DNA of 64,000 nucleotides, taken from Perkinsus chesapeaki (Eukaryota > Perkinsozoa > Perkinsida > Perkinsidae). The notes below the pieces were generated by a model. It was given only the letters and a program-made list of their open reading frames with translations. It had not been told where the DNA came from and ran no database searches. The stretch spans positions 124,001 through 188,000 of the forward strand of contig JAAPAO010000001.1 in the NCBI GenBank assembly GCA_013115145.1, in the 5' to 3' direction. Shown piece after piece: positions 21,225 through 33,593 of this stretch (within the stretch, counting starts at the first letter, position 1; every line of letters begins with the position of its first letter). A program made the position numbers and the translations under genes.

Positions 21225-21410
21225 CGTGTCAGGTTCTGCCCTAACCCCTCGTCCGTCCGTAAGCGAGCCCTAAACAACGGATTGGACAGCATAGTTTCCC
21301 ATAGTAATTCCTCACATGTGTCATCCCTGTCAGACGGGCGTCATTTCGCATCGGCGGAACCAACGCCGGGAATCGCCTTCGAGCGGTGCCCTCAGAAAGG
21401 AGGCCTGAAT

Positions 21411-24400
21411 TCAGAGGACATAGGAGGCCCCAGAACTATTGCTGATATCACTACCGAGCTGGATAAGGCTGGCGACCAAAGGCCGGCAGACTTCGGGATT
21501 GGCGAGGGTGGTATTGAAGTACATGTCCCGCATGGACATCAAGGTGTCACTCTGAATCCACCGCCATAATTTCCATGAATGGGCGAGGTGCTTAATCTTA
21601 CCTGTTGCTTCCTTAGCTCGGCTGATGCATCCGGCCTTCTCGAGCCACCACCCTCACCCAGTAGCTGGAGGAGCTCGAGGCCCTGAGGAGAGGCTGACAT
21701 CCACCTGGCAACCACCGAGTGCTCCTACTTGACTGCCAACTTGCATCAGTGTGATGAGTTGGGTAACACAGGGAACTTCGCCGGAATCCGACAGGCCAGT
21801 TGAGTACTGTTCGAGGAGTCTGCTAATCTGTCGAGAGATGCTTCGTGGTGATGCTCGATGGTCGGGTTAACTCACCCCAGTAAGAGTATGCTTGGCCACT
21901 TGCCTCTGCCGGAGACTAAGGACTGGCCTCAAGACAGTCTGCATGTCACCGCTATGGCCTTCCTCATCTTGCCGCCTCCTCTTTGTGCCACCCGATACAG
22001 GAACTTCTTGCAAAGACATTAGAGGGGTCTTCCAGAAAGGCCGAACCAATCGAGATATGTAAAGGCAGAGACCCCTCAGTCTTGGGGACAGGCTCGAGTC
22101 GACCACGGCTGTTCCCGCCGAGGTTGCCATCCTAACGTTCTGCGATATGGAACCTATCGCAGTGCGTTGAGGTGCTCCCCCGCCTGCCCCCAAGGCCAAG
22201 TTGCCACCAAAGGCCGCAGTATCGTTCATGTTGGCGGACGACCCAAACGGGTCCACGAAACTAAAACAGATCGCCCTCGACCACTGAACCCAGTTTGGGC
22301 GGCGCTCACCCCAGTTTGGAGGCGATGTCTGGCGAGAAGAGGGACTGTTCTGCTGCTGAGATGCAGGCTGCTTTGTGGGCCATCCATGACCTGATCAAGG
22401 AGTATAAACCAGAGTACCGGAAGCCACATCTCACCCTCGGTCTTCCGCGGTATCCTCTCCATCCAGGAACAGCGAGTCACCTGCTCCTCCTGCTCCTCCA
22501 AGACTTGATACACCGGAGGCTTCCAACGACCCTTGCATCCCGGAGAGGTCTCTGGGTAGGGAGACTATACAATATATATGCTATACACCTACCCAGAAGT
22601 CATGCCAATGAAGGACCCCCGAGGCGATCCACTCGCCGGTCCAGACCGCCCCCCTCCGGTCAGCGCCGCGTAGATGTCACCCGGTCCAGGGCCACTGTTC
22701 CTGATAAACTCATAATCGAGAACACCATGAGCGGAATTCTCATCACATATCCCTCCGAGCCAGTCCTCGTGATGCACCGGCTTTGAGGTTATGAGTCGCC
22801 AGTAGCTGCCATATCAATGCTGCTGTCTCCACTGCGGTGTACCTACAACAAGCCTGAGGCTGAGCTGATGGTGAAGGGAGCAGCTCACCGTGTGACGAAG
22901 TCCCGAAGGAGGTGAACATTCTGTGCTGCAAGGATGCGAAAGAGCCTGTCGATCGGTCGGACCATCTGCAGTCGGCAGAAGGAGGACCCTCTGAGGTAAC
23001 AGGAGTACAAGCCAGCAGCGGGCACAGTGGACTCACCCCACCAAGAGGACCGCCTCGGCGGTGTCATCACTCTGACTCTGCTTACAAAGCTCATTAGGCA
23101 TGTTAGGGTCAGCCTTGTCCATAGTGGCCCGAGTGAACCTGGTGAAATCATCCCTCCCTCCCCTCACCGCATGCTTACACATGGCTTAGCCCTGCTCCTC
23201 CACCATCGATAACAGTATACCCCTCGAGCATGGCACCGATGGCTCCAGCTCCCCCAGCGCATCTGTGAAGTAAGCCTCGGTTGGACCCTTCACTGGGATG
23301 ATGACCTTACCGTCTGGCCAGCGCCGAGTAGTCAGGAGTGATCACGACAACAGTTCCGCAGCCATCAAGCATGGTAACCGATCCAGACTCAGTCATAGCG
23401 CACGACCGCACCGACACCACAGGCGATCTGATCATGCATCCTTCCCTCTGGTAGAAACAGTGGGGCTACCTGTCCGGTGGGCGGACCAAGCCTACCACCA
23501 GTTTACTAGGGACACGCTTCGATGGGTCAATCTGACGTCGTTGAGCTGCTGAATAGTGATGACTGCTCTCGTAGCCCCACACACGGACGTAGACTCTAGT
23601 GCCCCCTCGGAGGATAGCTAGTAGGCAGACGTCACCACCTTTACCGAAGGGCACAGGAAACAAAGCAATCACATCCTAGAAAGGGACAACGTGGAGAGTG
23701 AAGGTCGAGTGATGAGGCCTACTGCGGCGTTGTTGCGGCGAGCCGATGAGAAGAAGGCGCGGGCTCGGGCGACACGGGAGCCACCGTAGGCAGCTGTGCC
23801 CATGTTGCGTAAGGCAGTTAGGATTGAGCCTGAAGGGAAGATGCAAAGGAGGTTGAGCTGCGGTAGAGCGCACTGTGTAGGATATCTGCCACATGCCTGA
23901 CAGGTCCCTTCCCCTCGGGGTCGATACGCAACACAGTAATATCTCGGCCACCACCACCATCAGCCTCAGACGAGGAGCCAAGAGCATATAGTAACGAACG
24001 TGATTCATCAAAGGCAACTTGCACCACAGGGCCTAACACGGAGCTGGCATCCGATGTCACAGTCTGTACCCTACCGGAAATGCTGACAATCCTCGAGGCC
24101 ATACTTCTGAAGATACCAGGTAGATGGGACGAGAAGGGCCTGAGGTGATGCATGGAGGGAGGGGAGACAGAGAGGATGTTACCGATGCAGGCACTTTAGT
24201 TTTGCTCTATGTTGGTCAGTGAAGCCGCTGCCACCAGAGCCGCTCAAGGCTGCCGGTAGTAGGCGACGACGGCGAGCCTTCTGGGCCTGCTGTTCCCGCC
24301 ATAACTCGGTCTCTGTAACGTATCTATCAACCGGTAGTGGAGGGTTTGCTAGGCTGACTGAGGAGCTTACTCAACTTCCCATATGCTTCCATCGGATGCT

Positions 24401-25434
24401 CCAGCATAGATGGCTCCGCCTGGCGTGCCACACATGGAGATGAAGCGAGTTGTCTCACCTAACTCATTACCTCGGCACTTGAGAGATATCATGCTTACCT
24501 TCGGCAGCCTCACCAGGCAGAGGAGCACTAGCATACCGGACAGGTGGCTGCAAAGATTGTGACGTATCGGAGACACTGAGGACTAGTAGATAGACCGATG
24601 TAACTGAGCTGGTAATAACAATAAGCCGCCTCCTCCAATGTGGCCTACCAGTAGCCACAGCCATCATCCACCGTCTACTGTGCTGTCGGCGGCCATGCTG
24701 CACTGTACCATTGAGAGAGCCTCCTGTGGTGGTGGTGTCCCTCCACGCAGTAATGCAGAGAGCTGTCACCGAGTCATCTTCATCATCGGATACATTAAAC
24801 CTAATCAAGTGGGTATCGACTCATGCTGCTGCTGCTGCCGCCTCACTCTATCACGTCCTGACCACACTTGAGAGGATCCCAGATGACAACCGTTGAGCCT
24901 CGGGACTTCCACTGCCTGCCGAGCTCACCTGAGGTAGTAGCGCTGTGCCACTGAGGACTACTTCTACATGGACTCACTTATAACACCCATCCTCTCCCAC
25001 TCCCCATCATCCTCGCTCTCCGGCGTGGCCCAGGACTCACCAGCTGATACATACTGGTGGAGCTCCTGGGGGTCATCGGTCAGAGCAGGCGGTCTGGAGT
25101 AGTCACCAAATACGGTATAGGTGGACGCTGATGAAGCAGCAACTGTGGATACCACAGTAGGGCCGTATGGTACTTACTTCCAGTGATGGATCCACCACCC
25201 CCATCGAGCATAAGGGACTGGAGGTCACCAGCAGTATCATCCATAGCAGTTCCGGCCTCGACCGCCCCTGAAGCAACCCTTGCTGGCAGGCCTCATCGCG
25301 AGGAGGGAGGGCTTACTAATGGCACCGTCAACTTCACAAGGTAAAGATTCATACACTGTAGAGCTGCTAGCTCCTCCGAAGCCACGATGATAGGGTGATT
25401 GATGCATAGGAAGGGCAGCAGCTGCAGCAGCCAT
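21411..25434 (-). CDS. NUP155: Nucleoporin NUP155/Nup170 family
   Basis: A minus-strand gene with many short introns, starting at ATG 25434 (poly-Ala N-terminus) and reading to TGA at 21413-21411. Diagnostic N-terminal propeller pieces appear in family order: GEWERMGVISELGRQW followed by STVVIWDPLKCGQDVI; RFISMCGTPGGAIYAG then ASDGSIWEVE (family pattern TxxGRIFLGGxDGxLYEL); then VVQVAFDESRSLLYALGSS (family IAIDxSRxxLYT) and IALFPVPFGKGGDVCLLAIL. The C-terminal helical half includes MVRPIDRLFRILAAQNVHLL and LSPRLRGLCLYISRLVRPFW (family SGKxxGLxxYxSRLxRPxW). NUP155 is an inner-ring scaffold nucleoporin binding NUP93, NUP35 and membranes. I estimate about 900-1100 aa, somewhat short for the family (about 1390 in human). 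Individual splice sites in 22200-23300 are not all resolved. Confidence 0.82.
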
Positions 25435-25651
25435 CTTGCTTAGCTCTATCTAGTACTACACAATCAACCTACTACCACAACACTTAATTGGCGCACTAAA
25501 CCAAACAACAACAGCAGGCCCGTCCTGTCTGGTAAATGACATAATAAGAGTAACAATGATGCTGTTCAGTGCATAATATGGTTTTAATGTAACTTGGCAC
25601 GTTTAGATGACCGCCGCTGAGCTCCCTTGAGAAGATCCGAAAGCCTGAAAC

Positions 25652-28600
25652 TCAGATGCTTCGATACTTCACCACGTGACCTGGCCCTGCCCACCTTTTA
25701 GCTCCAGTAGGAGCCCTGTCAGCTGTTGGAGCGCTGTTACTGAGAGGATCTCGCCGCTCCTGGCTGGTAGAGGCCACAGTAAGCGTTGATTTGACGGATT
25801 TCTCAGGAACTTTACGGACAACCGGAGATCGGCTGACTTCTTTTTTCGGCTGAGGTGCAGGGCCCGAGCCAGCTCGAGACTGAGAGCGATTACAGTGACC
25901 GCACTGCACAAGGTTGTCTCCTACCTTAACAGATGGATCTGCCTTGCAAGCCAGAGAAAGGAAATAATCCTACAGGGGCGGATAACAAGCACATGCGTCA
26001 TTGACATTTACATTACCCGGACAGACTTCTCACATTCAGCATAGGCGTCGATCTCCTCCTGAGTAGCTTCCTTTGACACCGACCATGCCCTCATGAGACG
26101 CTTAATAAGCCGCTTAAGAGACATCTCTTCAGTGTCGCCTTCAAGTCTGAAAAGCATGACAGTAGCAGATCCCAGTAGCCATACGAAAGCGACAGCGAGC
26201 CTCCACCTTACACCGGTAGGACGGTCTGTTTAAAGACGCTTCTGAGCCCACTAGGGTTCCAAAACGGAGCAATAGTCTTCCACGGTATATCGTCTCGACT
26301 GCTGATCTTCTCTAGTAGCCTGCCATTCTTGTCAGGTAAAGTGCCTTTGACGGCAGCCTGGATGCTCCTTAGGATGTATCTCACAAATGCCTAAGTGAAG
26401 GCAACAAGCTTCCAAGACTGAAAACACTTAGCTGTTACCTGATAATCCTCCAAATCCTCCCATGCCTGCTTGGTGGCATGTCGTATAATATGCCTCAACA
26501 GAGACATCACTTCATCCTCAGACACCTCACCATCCATACCACGCTTACCAAGCTCACTGAAGAGGGAAAACTAATCAGTTAGGGTCGAACAATTTGGGTC
26601 ATTGAGCCAAGTAATTTCCAGGCGATCTCCTAGAAGAGAATACACTCAAGGGCTCCACGGAGCCGACCGTTTACACCAGCGTCGAGGAGGCGTCAAGAGC
26701 CAGGTCTTTGGTATGAACCCGACAGCGGGGGTAACTGCATGAGGCATGCATCTTACCGTTTGAGATTGTTTGCTATAATAGCTGAGCTCTCAGCATCGCC
26801 TTCCTCGGCGGGGAACCTAAAATCGGATTAAACGAATAAAAGGTTGGGAGTGGTACCTGAAGTCGAGCCCATTGCCATCAATAATAACAAGGGCCAATAG
26901 CTGACAACGCTTCTCTTTACTTAGAGACTCGAAGGTAGGTCTAGTAGTAGAGGGATGCCTGACAACAACAGCAGCAGCTATAAGGAAAATACAGACATGG
27001 ACCAAACTTACTCATCAACGATTCTGGCCTCCACTATATCTAATACCGATTTCTCATCAACTCGCCTGAGATACAGGGGTATTGCATATCCCATGCCCTC
27101 GAGCCTACTCTTTATTAGTCTCCTCGTCACTATCGCTCGAATCGCTAGAGTCACTGGATGAACTGAGTAAAGACCTATCCACAACTACTTAAGCCGCAAT
27201 GTACCTGGAACTGCTCGAAGAGCTGCCATCATCCGACTCTGCTGACTCCTGTGTGGTTGGTGGGTCCCGCGGACTAACACACAGTATAACTGTCTACCTT
27301 GCCGACGGCAGCTCACCTCGCTCCCTTCTTTCCCTTTGTATTCAATCCGATAACTATTCCATCAATATTATACGACTCAGGCACCTTATCCTAACGTAAC
27401 TTCATACCGCACTTTTCTCTACTAGACTATTTTCATACCTTAAGGCTCTCGTCAACAGATACTGCAAGGCTCATAATATACGTCTAAACAATAACCCCTT
27501 TATCACATAGGCATCATCAGCAGGCCTACCCTGACAAGATGCTCACATTCCTCAGCGGCTTTCCGTTCCTCCGCAGTTTGCTCGTCCGCCAACTCCCAAG
27601 CGTCCCACAATTTGTCGACAACTTCCTCGAATGGCGTGTCCTCCTTGAACTCCCCTTTAACCCTACAGGCCCCACTACCACCCTATGCCTCAAAGGACGA
27701 CTTACTTCCCCAATAAGACCTTAGTGTAAAAAGCCTTGAGATTATGAGCGTCTATGAAGGGCGCCACCAGCTTCCATTGGACTTGTTCAAAACGCGTTGC
27801 AGGGAAGCAAACAGTGGTGCTGTCTCCAGGTAGCTTTAAAGTTCCCTCAACTGCCGCTGCTATTTGCCGCACTATGTGCCGCGACAAGGCCTATAAGATC
27901 ATCCACTCTTCGGCAATACCACATCTTTTGCTTACGTCTTTATCAGTAATATGTCGGAAGGCATAGCCACTTGCTTTTTGCATGGCCAGATGGAATATAT
28001 TAGGCCACTGTCTCGTGTTAAATATATTACCAGGCAGCTCCTTATCGGGCAAGCTACTCTCAACAAGCCTAATAACCATATTAACCTCCTCACCAACTAC
28101 CTCATTACCTCTTATAGACCTCCAATATCTCTGGGGTTTTAGCTGGATCATTGCCCATATGAAATCTAACACCACACTACTTACCCCTACAACTTCCCAC
28201 CTATTACGGGAAGTCAGCACCATATACCGTCACCAGCGCCGCACACAGCCATTTCGATCGGGCTCCCGCAGCCGGCAGGCCAAGCCGTGTGTCCGCGTCC
28301 ACCGTAGGTTTGCTGCCTTGGTTGTATCTGATGCCTCTGCACGCCCTACCCTACCCTCCTTCCCGTACTACCCTCTTCTCAAGATCCCCAAATAATCGTC
28401 TATAACATATTTAGGTAGTTTCATCATCTCAGACATTTCCCCCAAAGACATCTTCACTTCCCCTTTTTGAACCTCCGCAAGCAACTCCTTCTCCTCCTTA
28501 GTAAGCTGCATATTCTTCCTATAATAATTATCTAACCTCCACCATTACTCATCATCATCACCTCCCCACCAACCCTACCTGGCACCAGATGTCGCCGAAT

Positions 28601-29123
28601 CGCCTGTTGCATGCTCTCGCAGCTCCTATGTGGCAGCTTAGCCTTCATAAACAGCACCGGCCAGAACTCTTTAAACCCCAAGCCTCCAGCTTCCAGTATG
28701 AACCTAACAGTGTCCACTAACCCCACACACCATTGCAGGATGCCGCCCTACTTCCACGTAGTGTCATCATCCCAATTGAGGCTCTTCTGGGTTTCCTCTA
28801 AAGCTGCTGCCAGCCGATTCAGCTCCGCATTGGTGTACGAAACACGGGCAAACTCGATCCTATCACGATCAGCTGATGACACTACAGCTGCTGCAGCCAT
28901 ACTCACCCTGAGTCCCTCAGTTGCTTATCTGGACGAAGTCCTCGCACAATCCTGATTAGAATGGACGTAGATAACCGTGCCCATCCATCACCAACTACTA
29001 CTACCATCTTGAGTCGGTCGGTGGGACCGAGGCTACGACCTTACTGAGTGCCGCCACCTCGTATTTGTTAACTGGGAAGGGTGGTGGCTTGGTCAGTGGT
29101 GACGCCTCATCAACGCTTGACAT
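25652..29123 (-). CDS. Unknown nuclear-looking protein with a Myb-like segment and Cys-rich C-terminus
   Basis: A chain of minus-strand exons from ATG 29123 (MSSVDEASPLTKPPPFP) to the stop at 25652. Three consecutive N-terminal junctions are in phase and give RDSGIEFARVSYTNAELNRL, then LNWDDDTTWKFILEAGGLGF and KEFWPVLFMKAKLPHRSCES, then MQQAIRRHLVPGR. This looks like a Myb/SANT- or Rap1-type helical motif (FW...LP.RS.ES...R..HL). Later pieces include LTKEEKELLAEVQKGEVKM, an acidic Ser tract near 27120-27250, SEDEVMSLLRHIIRHATKQA, PDKNGRLLEKISSRDDIPWK and a C-terminal QCGHCNRS with basic Pro/Ser-rich tail. I do not recognise the family. DNA-binding is inferred only from the helical motif. It might be more than one gene; the joins around 26400-27900 are not verified. 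Confidence 0.5.
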
Positions 29124-29294
29124 TGACTCCAAGCTAAGATATCCAAAAGTCGCTGCAACTCAACCCCAAATATGCTGTCAGACATTCTATCACCAATGTC
29201 TCCCTGCAGCTCCCAGCTGTCATTGCTCTCATACCGCTCTTCCCCCAAATTGCATTAAATTCAATGATACCTCTCTCTTTACCTCACCGATCTC

Positions 29295-31030
29295 TCATCC
29301 ATTCTCACCCTTCTCCTTCGGCGGTGTTGCCTTGGCTCCCGGTGGTATAACGGGTACCGGTGCCCTCCCCAAATCATCGGGCCTTATCGCAGTGCTCTTC
29401 GGGCTCACGGTGGCGCCGGACAGCCTGTCTATTTTAGGGGCCAGAAGACCCTGGGTTCGACTCCCAGCCACGGCATTCGTCTGGCGGCCATTTAAAACTG
29501 TATTGGCCACCGCCGGTTTCGCAGCACCCTCCCCCCCTGGAGCCCCAGATGGTCGGCTCCCATTACTCTGGATATTCTGTGCCACATTCTGCCCTCTCCA
29601 TGCTGTAGCTTGGCGGGCTGCCACTAAGGTCTTCAACTGCTCTATTAGCGCTGCGTTCTGCTGTGGTGTTCCTGTCCCACTCGGAGTCGGAGCCGGAGCC
29701 TTGCTCGAACTTGCCATGTTCGGTGGTTGACTCTGAGCCACCGATGCGGCTTTAGCTCGAGCATTCTGCTGTTGTTGTTGCTGTGCTGCTTGGTGCAGCA
29801 GGAAGGCATACGCCAGAGCTGGACTAGTGGCATGAGGAAGCAAACCAGGTGGTAACTAATAACCACCCAATCACCACAGTTCCTGTCTTCCCTATTACCG
29901 TAGATATCAACGGTGCCCCTCCAGAGGCCTTAGCCGGTCTTCTCTGTATGTTTCCCGCCGTAACAGTCGTAGTAGACGGCCTGTGTGATATGATACCCAT
30001 CGAAGTCCTAGCCTAGTAGCCTTACTTTGTCACTTGCCGGCTTACCGCTCCAGGAGGCACAGGCTGTGGCTGTTGGTCGGAGGCAACACCTTCGCCCTTC
30101 ACACCATCTCTAGCGCTGAATATCCGCTACCTCTTAAAGGCCACCTGCCACTACTACCTCGTATCGATGACTCCCACAGGTCCCAGTGTATCATACACCA
30201 AATGAGCCCCTGCAGTGGGCTCTTCCTTGACAGTTGTCTTAGCCTTCTTAGCCTCCCTATCAGATTCACTCGGAGCTGGCGCCGCACTATGTGTGGATGG
30301 TTCGCTTTTAATTTCGGTCTTTTTTGGCCGACCTCTTTTCTTCTTTTTGAGTTTACCTAAATGAACCCTATCTCCCTTCCCATCCCGTCCGAGGATAGAC
30401 TTTCCCACCTACCGTCCCTAACAACAGTTCAAGTGCGTCCCATTAATTTTCGTAAAATTTACCGAATACCACATCTTCCAGCGCCCCCCTCCCCGAAGCC
30501 GTTATTACCGTCAAGAGCCTTTGTTTCCTCTTTCGTATCAACAGACACCACTACAGTCTTCGGTTTGTCTACTATATTAGTTACCGGTGGTATAACCTGT
30601 CCTCCAGGCTGTGTGCCTGGTAGCCACTTAGGCGGCGCATCATCTGGCCTTGGTAAATGTATAAGCTTTTCCCTCGTATCATCTATACAGCATAAACCAC
30701 TATACCTGCACCGGCCACTTAACCGTGCAAGAAGAAAGTAGCATTGTTACTCCTCCTCAGCTACTTTTAATTCCTCTACTATATCAGATATCTCTGAGTG
30801 AGGTCTCGTCCGTACTATCTCATCGAACCATTTCATCCACCTTGTCGCCCCTAAATGATATCTTTCCGCCCTTTTCGGTTCCCATTAGTTCTACCTTTGT
30901 CGTTTTCCCTCGTCAGAAGTGTGCTACTGTCGGTCTCAACAGTCTCCACTGTCCCAGCTTTCAATGGCCCCCTTCCCCCCTTCCTCTTGGCCGATGCTCT
31001 CTTATTTGTACTGCCAGCCTTCCGTGGCAT
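29295..31030 (-). CDS. Basic AT-hook-containing protein, unknown
   Basis: Starts at ATG 31030 (or 31042) with a lysine-rich N-terminus (MPRKAGSTNKRASAKRKGGR). Exon 1 ends at 30895. Exon 2 starts at 30850 and encodes ATRWMKWFDEIVRTRPHSE, then ISDIVEELKVAEEE. It either stops at TAA 30749-30747 or, more likely, splices with a 45-nt intron (phase 2) into YSGLCCIDDTREKLIHLPRP and APPKWLPGTQPGGQVIPP. A further exon has an AT-hook (KKKKRGRPKKTEIKSEP). The last exon (29843-29295) is Gln/Ala/Pro-rich and disordered. AT-hooks bind the minor groove of AT-rich DNA, so a chromatin role is likely. No enzyme domain is visible. Middle exon edges are uncertain, and the first two exons could instead be a separate 79-aa gene. 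Confidence 0.5.
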
Positions 31031-31042
31031 CTTCAACTTCAC

Positions 31043-31427
31043 AGCAAGAAGTTGAGGCCAAGCAATTTCGGGCGTGCGCGATTTACCGTGACCCAGCCGC
31101 CGCTGCCGGCTCGGATCGGAAAACTGTACAAAAACAGATGGCTTACCGGTGCCGTGGCAAGGGCACTCTCAACGAGTCTCAGAGGCTCGCAGGCATTACC
31201 GTTAGAAGTCTTGAATCCAAAGCTAAATGCATCGTTGGTAAAATTGTGTATGCGTGCTAAATTTTGGGGGAATTCATGACCGGGTGAGCTTGGTGGAGTT
31301 GCCGTTTGGGGCTGTTCTTGTTTTCACAGTGATACGTCGTTTTCAGCAGTTTTGTGGCAACTTTTAATCCTCACCGATTAACCTTGTTACGTCATCATTG
31401 ACGTGAAAATATAGTAACCGGTCGCTA
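31043..31427. other. Divergent promoter region
   Basis: 385 bp between the start of the AT-hook gene (minus) and the NIPA gene (plus). Short + frames run through 31080-31260 but lack family resemblance. I see no clear TATA-like element. Confidence 0.4.
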
Positions 31428-33593
31428 ATGTCATCAACCTCCCGGTTTGTGATTGGCATCGTCGTTAATATAGTCGGTGCTATAACGACCAACTTGGGCA
31501 CAGTATTAATGAAATATCATACAGCAGTGAAGCATGGTAAAGGCCATTCACTGATTATTGGACTTATATTATTCTGTATTGGTTCTATATTAACATTTGG
31601 ATCATTTGCCTTTGCACCACAGTCTTTGCTATCCGGCATATCAGCTATACAGTTTGTGTCCAATCTATTCTTTGTACACTATTTCCTCAAGGAACCATTC
31701 ACTGTTTACAATGTATGTGGTACCGTGGTCATCATTGGTGCTATTGTCATGCTCGTCGTATCATCCAATAAATCCGAGTCCATTAATAATGTTGATACGA
31801 TGTTTCGAGACTTTTACTTTTCAGCTACCCATGGGTACTTCCTCATTGGTCTGCTATGTGTTATTATCTTCGTTGGCTTTCTCTTTTGGATGCGTACCGG
31901 TGCTCCAATTCTGTGGTTGTGGAAGTCTAAATGGCCCAAGAGGATACAATGGGAGCTGTCGTTACCACGTTCACAAGGGAGAGCAACACGCTTTCTGGTC
32001 CCTTCCGGGTACACCTTCTGCGTTGCTGCTGTTGGTGCCCAATCGGTGGTATCCGGCAAAGTATTGTCTCTGATCGTTACCCAGGCCTTTGCTGGTCATG
32101 TCAAACAACTTTATCAGGGCAGGTCGTTCCTGGTGCTGTTTGCTTGGCTCTTCGCCGCTATCTTTTGGGTTATTCATCTCAATAGAGCTCTTCGCATTTT
32201 CCCAGGAGCATTCCTTGTGCCTTTAACGCAGGTCTGTTGGACTCTGTCTACGATGTTATCTGGTGGAATTGTCTTCAAAGAGTTCGCGTCAATGCAATCC
32301 TGGCAACTTGGCGTATTCTTCAGCGGAACTGGTGTGCTGTTTTTCGGCGTCTTTCTGTTAAGTCCAAGGACTACAGAGGATGATACCGCTCAGGAGGCTC
32401 GAAGGCGCAGCTCTATTGCGGCCAGTAGAGCCAGTAGTCTGGCAGCGATGCCGCGTAGCGAAACCGCTATGAGCGTGAGGAGTGTCGCTGACACCCCCGT
32501 CAGCTTGAATAGTATAACCTTACCCCAATACGGTGGGCCATTGTCTCCTAGGACAGCTGGCCCGTGGGCCTCGCCAAATAGGCGCCGAAGTCGGTTGTTA
32601 TCTGATGACACTTCACTGGCAGCAGATGACTACCAGTTGGGGAACTATCATCCACATCATCAAGAGCAGCATTGTCCCCCACCTGTAGTAGGTAGGACTA
32701 TGTCTTTACGATCAAACTCACTGTCAGAGGGCGGCCCGGCACATGTACCCTATTCTAACGAAATGCCAGCAGCACCGCCACCGCCGCCCTCTTTGGAGCC
32801 CGGTGGTTTAAGGAGTCCTGGTGGAACTGAGATAACAAGGCAACGTACACTTACGAGGATAATGTCAGCAATGACGGTGGATGCAGCGGCAGAGGTTAGG
32901 CGAGAGGAAGGAGCTGATCTTGGTGGATTTGTTATAGAGCCAAGAGAGACTCGTCATCATCATCATAATCACGCGGATACATTGGACTACCGGTCTAGTA
33001 CGGAGGATAGGGGAGAGTCATCTACAGGGACATCCGATATGCCAGATGATGCTGAGCTGCAGAGGAGGCGTTCCTTCAGGTTGCGCTCAGTTTCTGTGGG
33101 GACAAATTCAGCTGATCTGGACAGGAGCTTCCCGGATCCTCCCTACCTGAAATTGAGTAGATGGTTGGCTAAAAGGAAGCGAGTAAAGGCTGAGAAGAAG
33201 CGACTGAAGAAGCTTCAGCAAAGAGGGGCGAGGGATAGAGGATTTGACAACTTGGCATCCCGTTCGACAACGACGCCAAATAGTGGAACTGTTGACGATG
33301 ATGATCAAGGAGATGAGTCTTCCTTTGGGACTTTACCAAATGATGTGGAACTATGTAACATGGAGGCCGGCAATAGGCATCCTCGCCCAAGCTGTTTGAG
33401 GCCGCCGGGTGGTAGAGCTGCTGGCTCTGTTGGTAAAAGGGCAAGCTTTAGCTCATGTACCTCCGGTTCTCGAGCACCGGCTCGTCCAGTCCCTGATACC
33501 CCTCCTGATTCAATGCCTTCCTGTACCTCCTCCGCGGTTACTGGTCGAGGGGGTGGTGGGAGTGGTGTTGATGGATCTATCTCCGAGCTATAA
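31428..33593 (+). CDS. NIPA-family magnesium transporter (DUF803) with long C-terminal tail
   Basis: Single-exon frame of 721 aa. The first ~315 residues hold about nine membrane helices in NIPA order, starting FVIGIVVNIVGAITTNLGTV. They continue with LIIGLILFCIGSILTFGSFA, then APQSLLSGISAIQFVSNLFF, with the family features FAPxSLLxxxxxxxxxxN and FxxEPFTxYNVCGTxxIxxGA. Later come VVSGKVLSLIVTQAF and HLNRALRIFPGAFLVPLTQV followed by SGGIVFKEF. NIPA proteins carry Mg2+ across endosomal and plasma membranes. The remaining ~400 residues are a Ser/Arg/Asp-rich cytosolic tail with a poly-Pro stretch and a His cluster (RHHHHNH) and no domain; animal NIPA proteins lack such a tail. The absence of introns contrasts with most neighbours. 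Confidence 0.85.
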   Translation: MSSTSRFVIGIVVNIVGAITTNLGTVLMKYHTAVKHGKGHSLIIGLILFCIGSILTFGSFAFAPQSLLSGISAIQFVSNLFFVHYFLKEPFTVYNVCGTVVIIGAIVMLVVSSNKSESINNVDTMFRDFYFSATHGYFLIGLLCVIIFVGFLFWMRTGAPILWLWKSKWPKRIQWELSLPRSQGRATRFLVPSGYTFCVAAVGAQSVVSGKVLSLIVTQAFAGHVKQLYQGRSFLVLFAWLFAAIFWVIHLNRALRIFPGAFLVPLTQVCWTLSTMLSGGIVFKEFASMQSWQLGVFFSGTGVLFFGVFLLSPRTTEDDTAQEARRRSSIAASRASSLAAMPRSETAMSVRSVADTPVSLNSITLPQYGGPLSPRTAGPWASPNRRRSRLLSDDTSLAADDYQLGNYHPHHQEQHCPPPVVGRTMSLRSNSLSEGGPAHVPYSNEMPAAPPPPPSLEPGGLRSPGGTEITRQRTLTRIMSAMTVDAAAEVRREEGADLGGFVIEPRETRHHHHNHADTLDYRSSTEDRGESSTGTSDMPDDAELQRRRSFRLRSVSVGTNSADLDRSFPDPPYLKLSRWLAKRKRVKAEKKRLKKLQQRGARDRGFDNLASRSTTTPNSGTVDDDDQGDESSFGTLPNDVELCNMEAGNRHPRPSCLRPPGGRAAGSVGKRASFSSCTSGSRAPARPVPDTPPDSMPSCTSSAVTGRGGGGSGVDGSISEL

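Noticed and set aside
29440-29475. Well-paired T-arm (CTGGG TTCGACT CCCAG) on the + strand
   Set aside because: No acceptor 5' strand, D-arm or anticodon stem at the right spacing without invoking a long intron. The opposite strand is open coding sequence of the AT-hook gene. Worth a tRNAscan run but not supported by eye.
29065-29730. 221-codon + strand ORF
   Set aside because: Antisense to the Ala/Gln/Pro-rich last exon of the AT-hook gene. Leu/Pro/Cys-rich composition is typical of a shadow frame.
30747-30749. TAA after KVAEEE as the end of a separate 79-aa gene
   Set aside because: A 45-nt intron with donor GTAACA and phase 2 removes it and continues into an open exon, so I favour one longer gene, though the short version is not excluded.
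30725-31279. 184-codon + strand ORF
   Set aside because: Antisense to the first exons of the AT-hook gene and runs through the divergent promoter. No domain.
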